DNA of 5,664 nucleotides, taken from Clostridiales bacterium. Lineage in GTDB: Bacteria; Bacillota; Clostridia; Caldicoprobacterales; DTU083. The stretch covers positions 1 to 5,664 of the forward strand of contig JAAZEK010000474.1 of NCBI GenBank assembly GCA_012512335.1, written 5' to 3'. Both the position numbers and the translations under genes were made by a program. The notes under the pieces are model-generated. The model had not been told where the DNA came from and did no database searches. It worked only from the letters and a program-made list of their open reading frames with translations. Of this stretch, positions 5,528 through 5,664 are shown piece by piece; positions within the stretch are counted from its first letter, which is position 1, and each line of letters starts with the position of its first letter.

Positions 5528-5664
5528 ATAAGAAAACTTCCTTACCTGTTCTTGATGATTCATAGATTGCTAGTATTAAATCAACCGCTTTTCTGGCAGA
5601 TTCGCCTGTAATCATGGGATCTCTGTCTTCTATGACTGCTGATATCATATCTTCAATAAGTGCA
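5526..5664 (-). CDS. Gfo/Idh/MocA family oxidoreductase, C-terminal fragment (cut by window edge)
   Basis: The last 45 codons and stop of a - strand gene whose body lies beyond the right edge of the window. The translation ends in IEDRDPMITGESARKAVDLI then AIYESSRTGKEVFL. This is the characteristic tail of Gfo/Idh/MocA proteins, which typically read as an acidic stretch, P..TGE..R.A..L..AI.ESA.TGK.V.L. These are NAD(P)-dependent dehydrogenases acting on sugars, inositols and related polyols, with a Rossmann N-terminus and an alpha/beta C-terminal half that is not visible here. The gene converges on the GH3 gene, 153 bases apart, so it has its own promoter, yet it may belong to the same pathway. 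The family call rests on a short tail, and the exact substrate cannot be told. Confidence 0.75.
   Translation of the reverse strand, partial: ALIEDMISAVIEDRDPMITGESARKAVDLILAIYESSRTGKEVFL

Overview
The window looks like a piece of a Clostridia-type (low-G+C Firmicutes) genome. It is AT-rich, most start codons have strong AAGGAG(G) Shine-Dalgarno sites, and the genes are tightly packed on one strand. The protein families (NagZ-like GH3 glycosidase, SIS sugar-phosphate isomerase, small FMN nitroreductase, Gfo/Idh/MocA dehydrogenase) also fit an anaerobic, sugar-using Firmicute. The taxonomic call is an inference from style and not from a marker gene.

Layout: five genes run on the + strand and one is cut on the - strand. 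(1) 96-1154 is a seven-bladed-propeller lactonase of the 6-phosphogluconolactonase type. (2) After a 140-base AT-rich gap comes 1295-1891, a single-domain SIS isomerase of KdsD/KpsF type without CBS domains. (3) 1957-3102 is a cytoplasmic sialidase-like (Asp-box) protein of unproven substrate. (4) 3141-3719 (or 3099-3719, overlapping the previous stop by 4 bases) is a small nitroreductase-family flavoprotein. (5) 3744-5372 is a two-domain GH3 enzyme close to NagZ-type beta-N-acetylhexosaminidases. Genes 2 to 5 have the spacing of a single operon, and gene 1 may belong to it. Facing them, 5526-5664 (-) is the last 45 codons of a Gfo/Idh/MocA-type NAD(P)-dependent oxidoreductase. Between the convergent genes, 5405-5527 holds a strong stem-loop terminator, an extra hairpin and a duplicated left terminator arm.

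Reading them together: neither glycosidase-like protein has a signal peptide, so the cluster probably processes a glycoside after import. The transporter and regulator would lie upstream, outside the window. GH3 would release a (probably N-acetylated) sugar or sugar phosphate, the sialidase-like enzyme would act on another linkage, and the SIS protein would isomerise a sugar phosphate. The dehydrogenase and lactonase could oxidise a sugar to a lactone and open it. The nitroreductase has no obvious place in such a pathway. No CRISPR array, tRNA, rRNA, intact mobile element or phage gene was seen. The most unusual items are the sialidase-like family without a canonical sialidase N-terminal motif, the Asn in place of Asp in the GH3 His-dyad motif, and the competing RNA structures at the 3' end.
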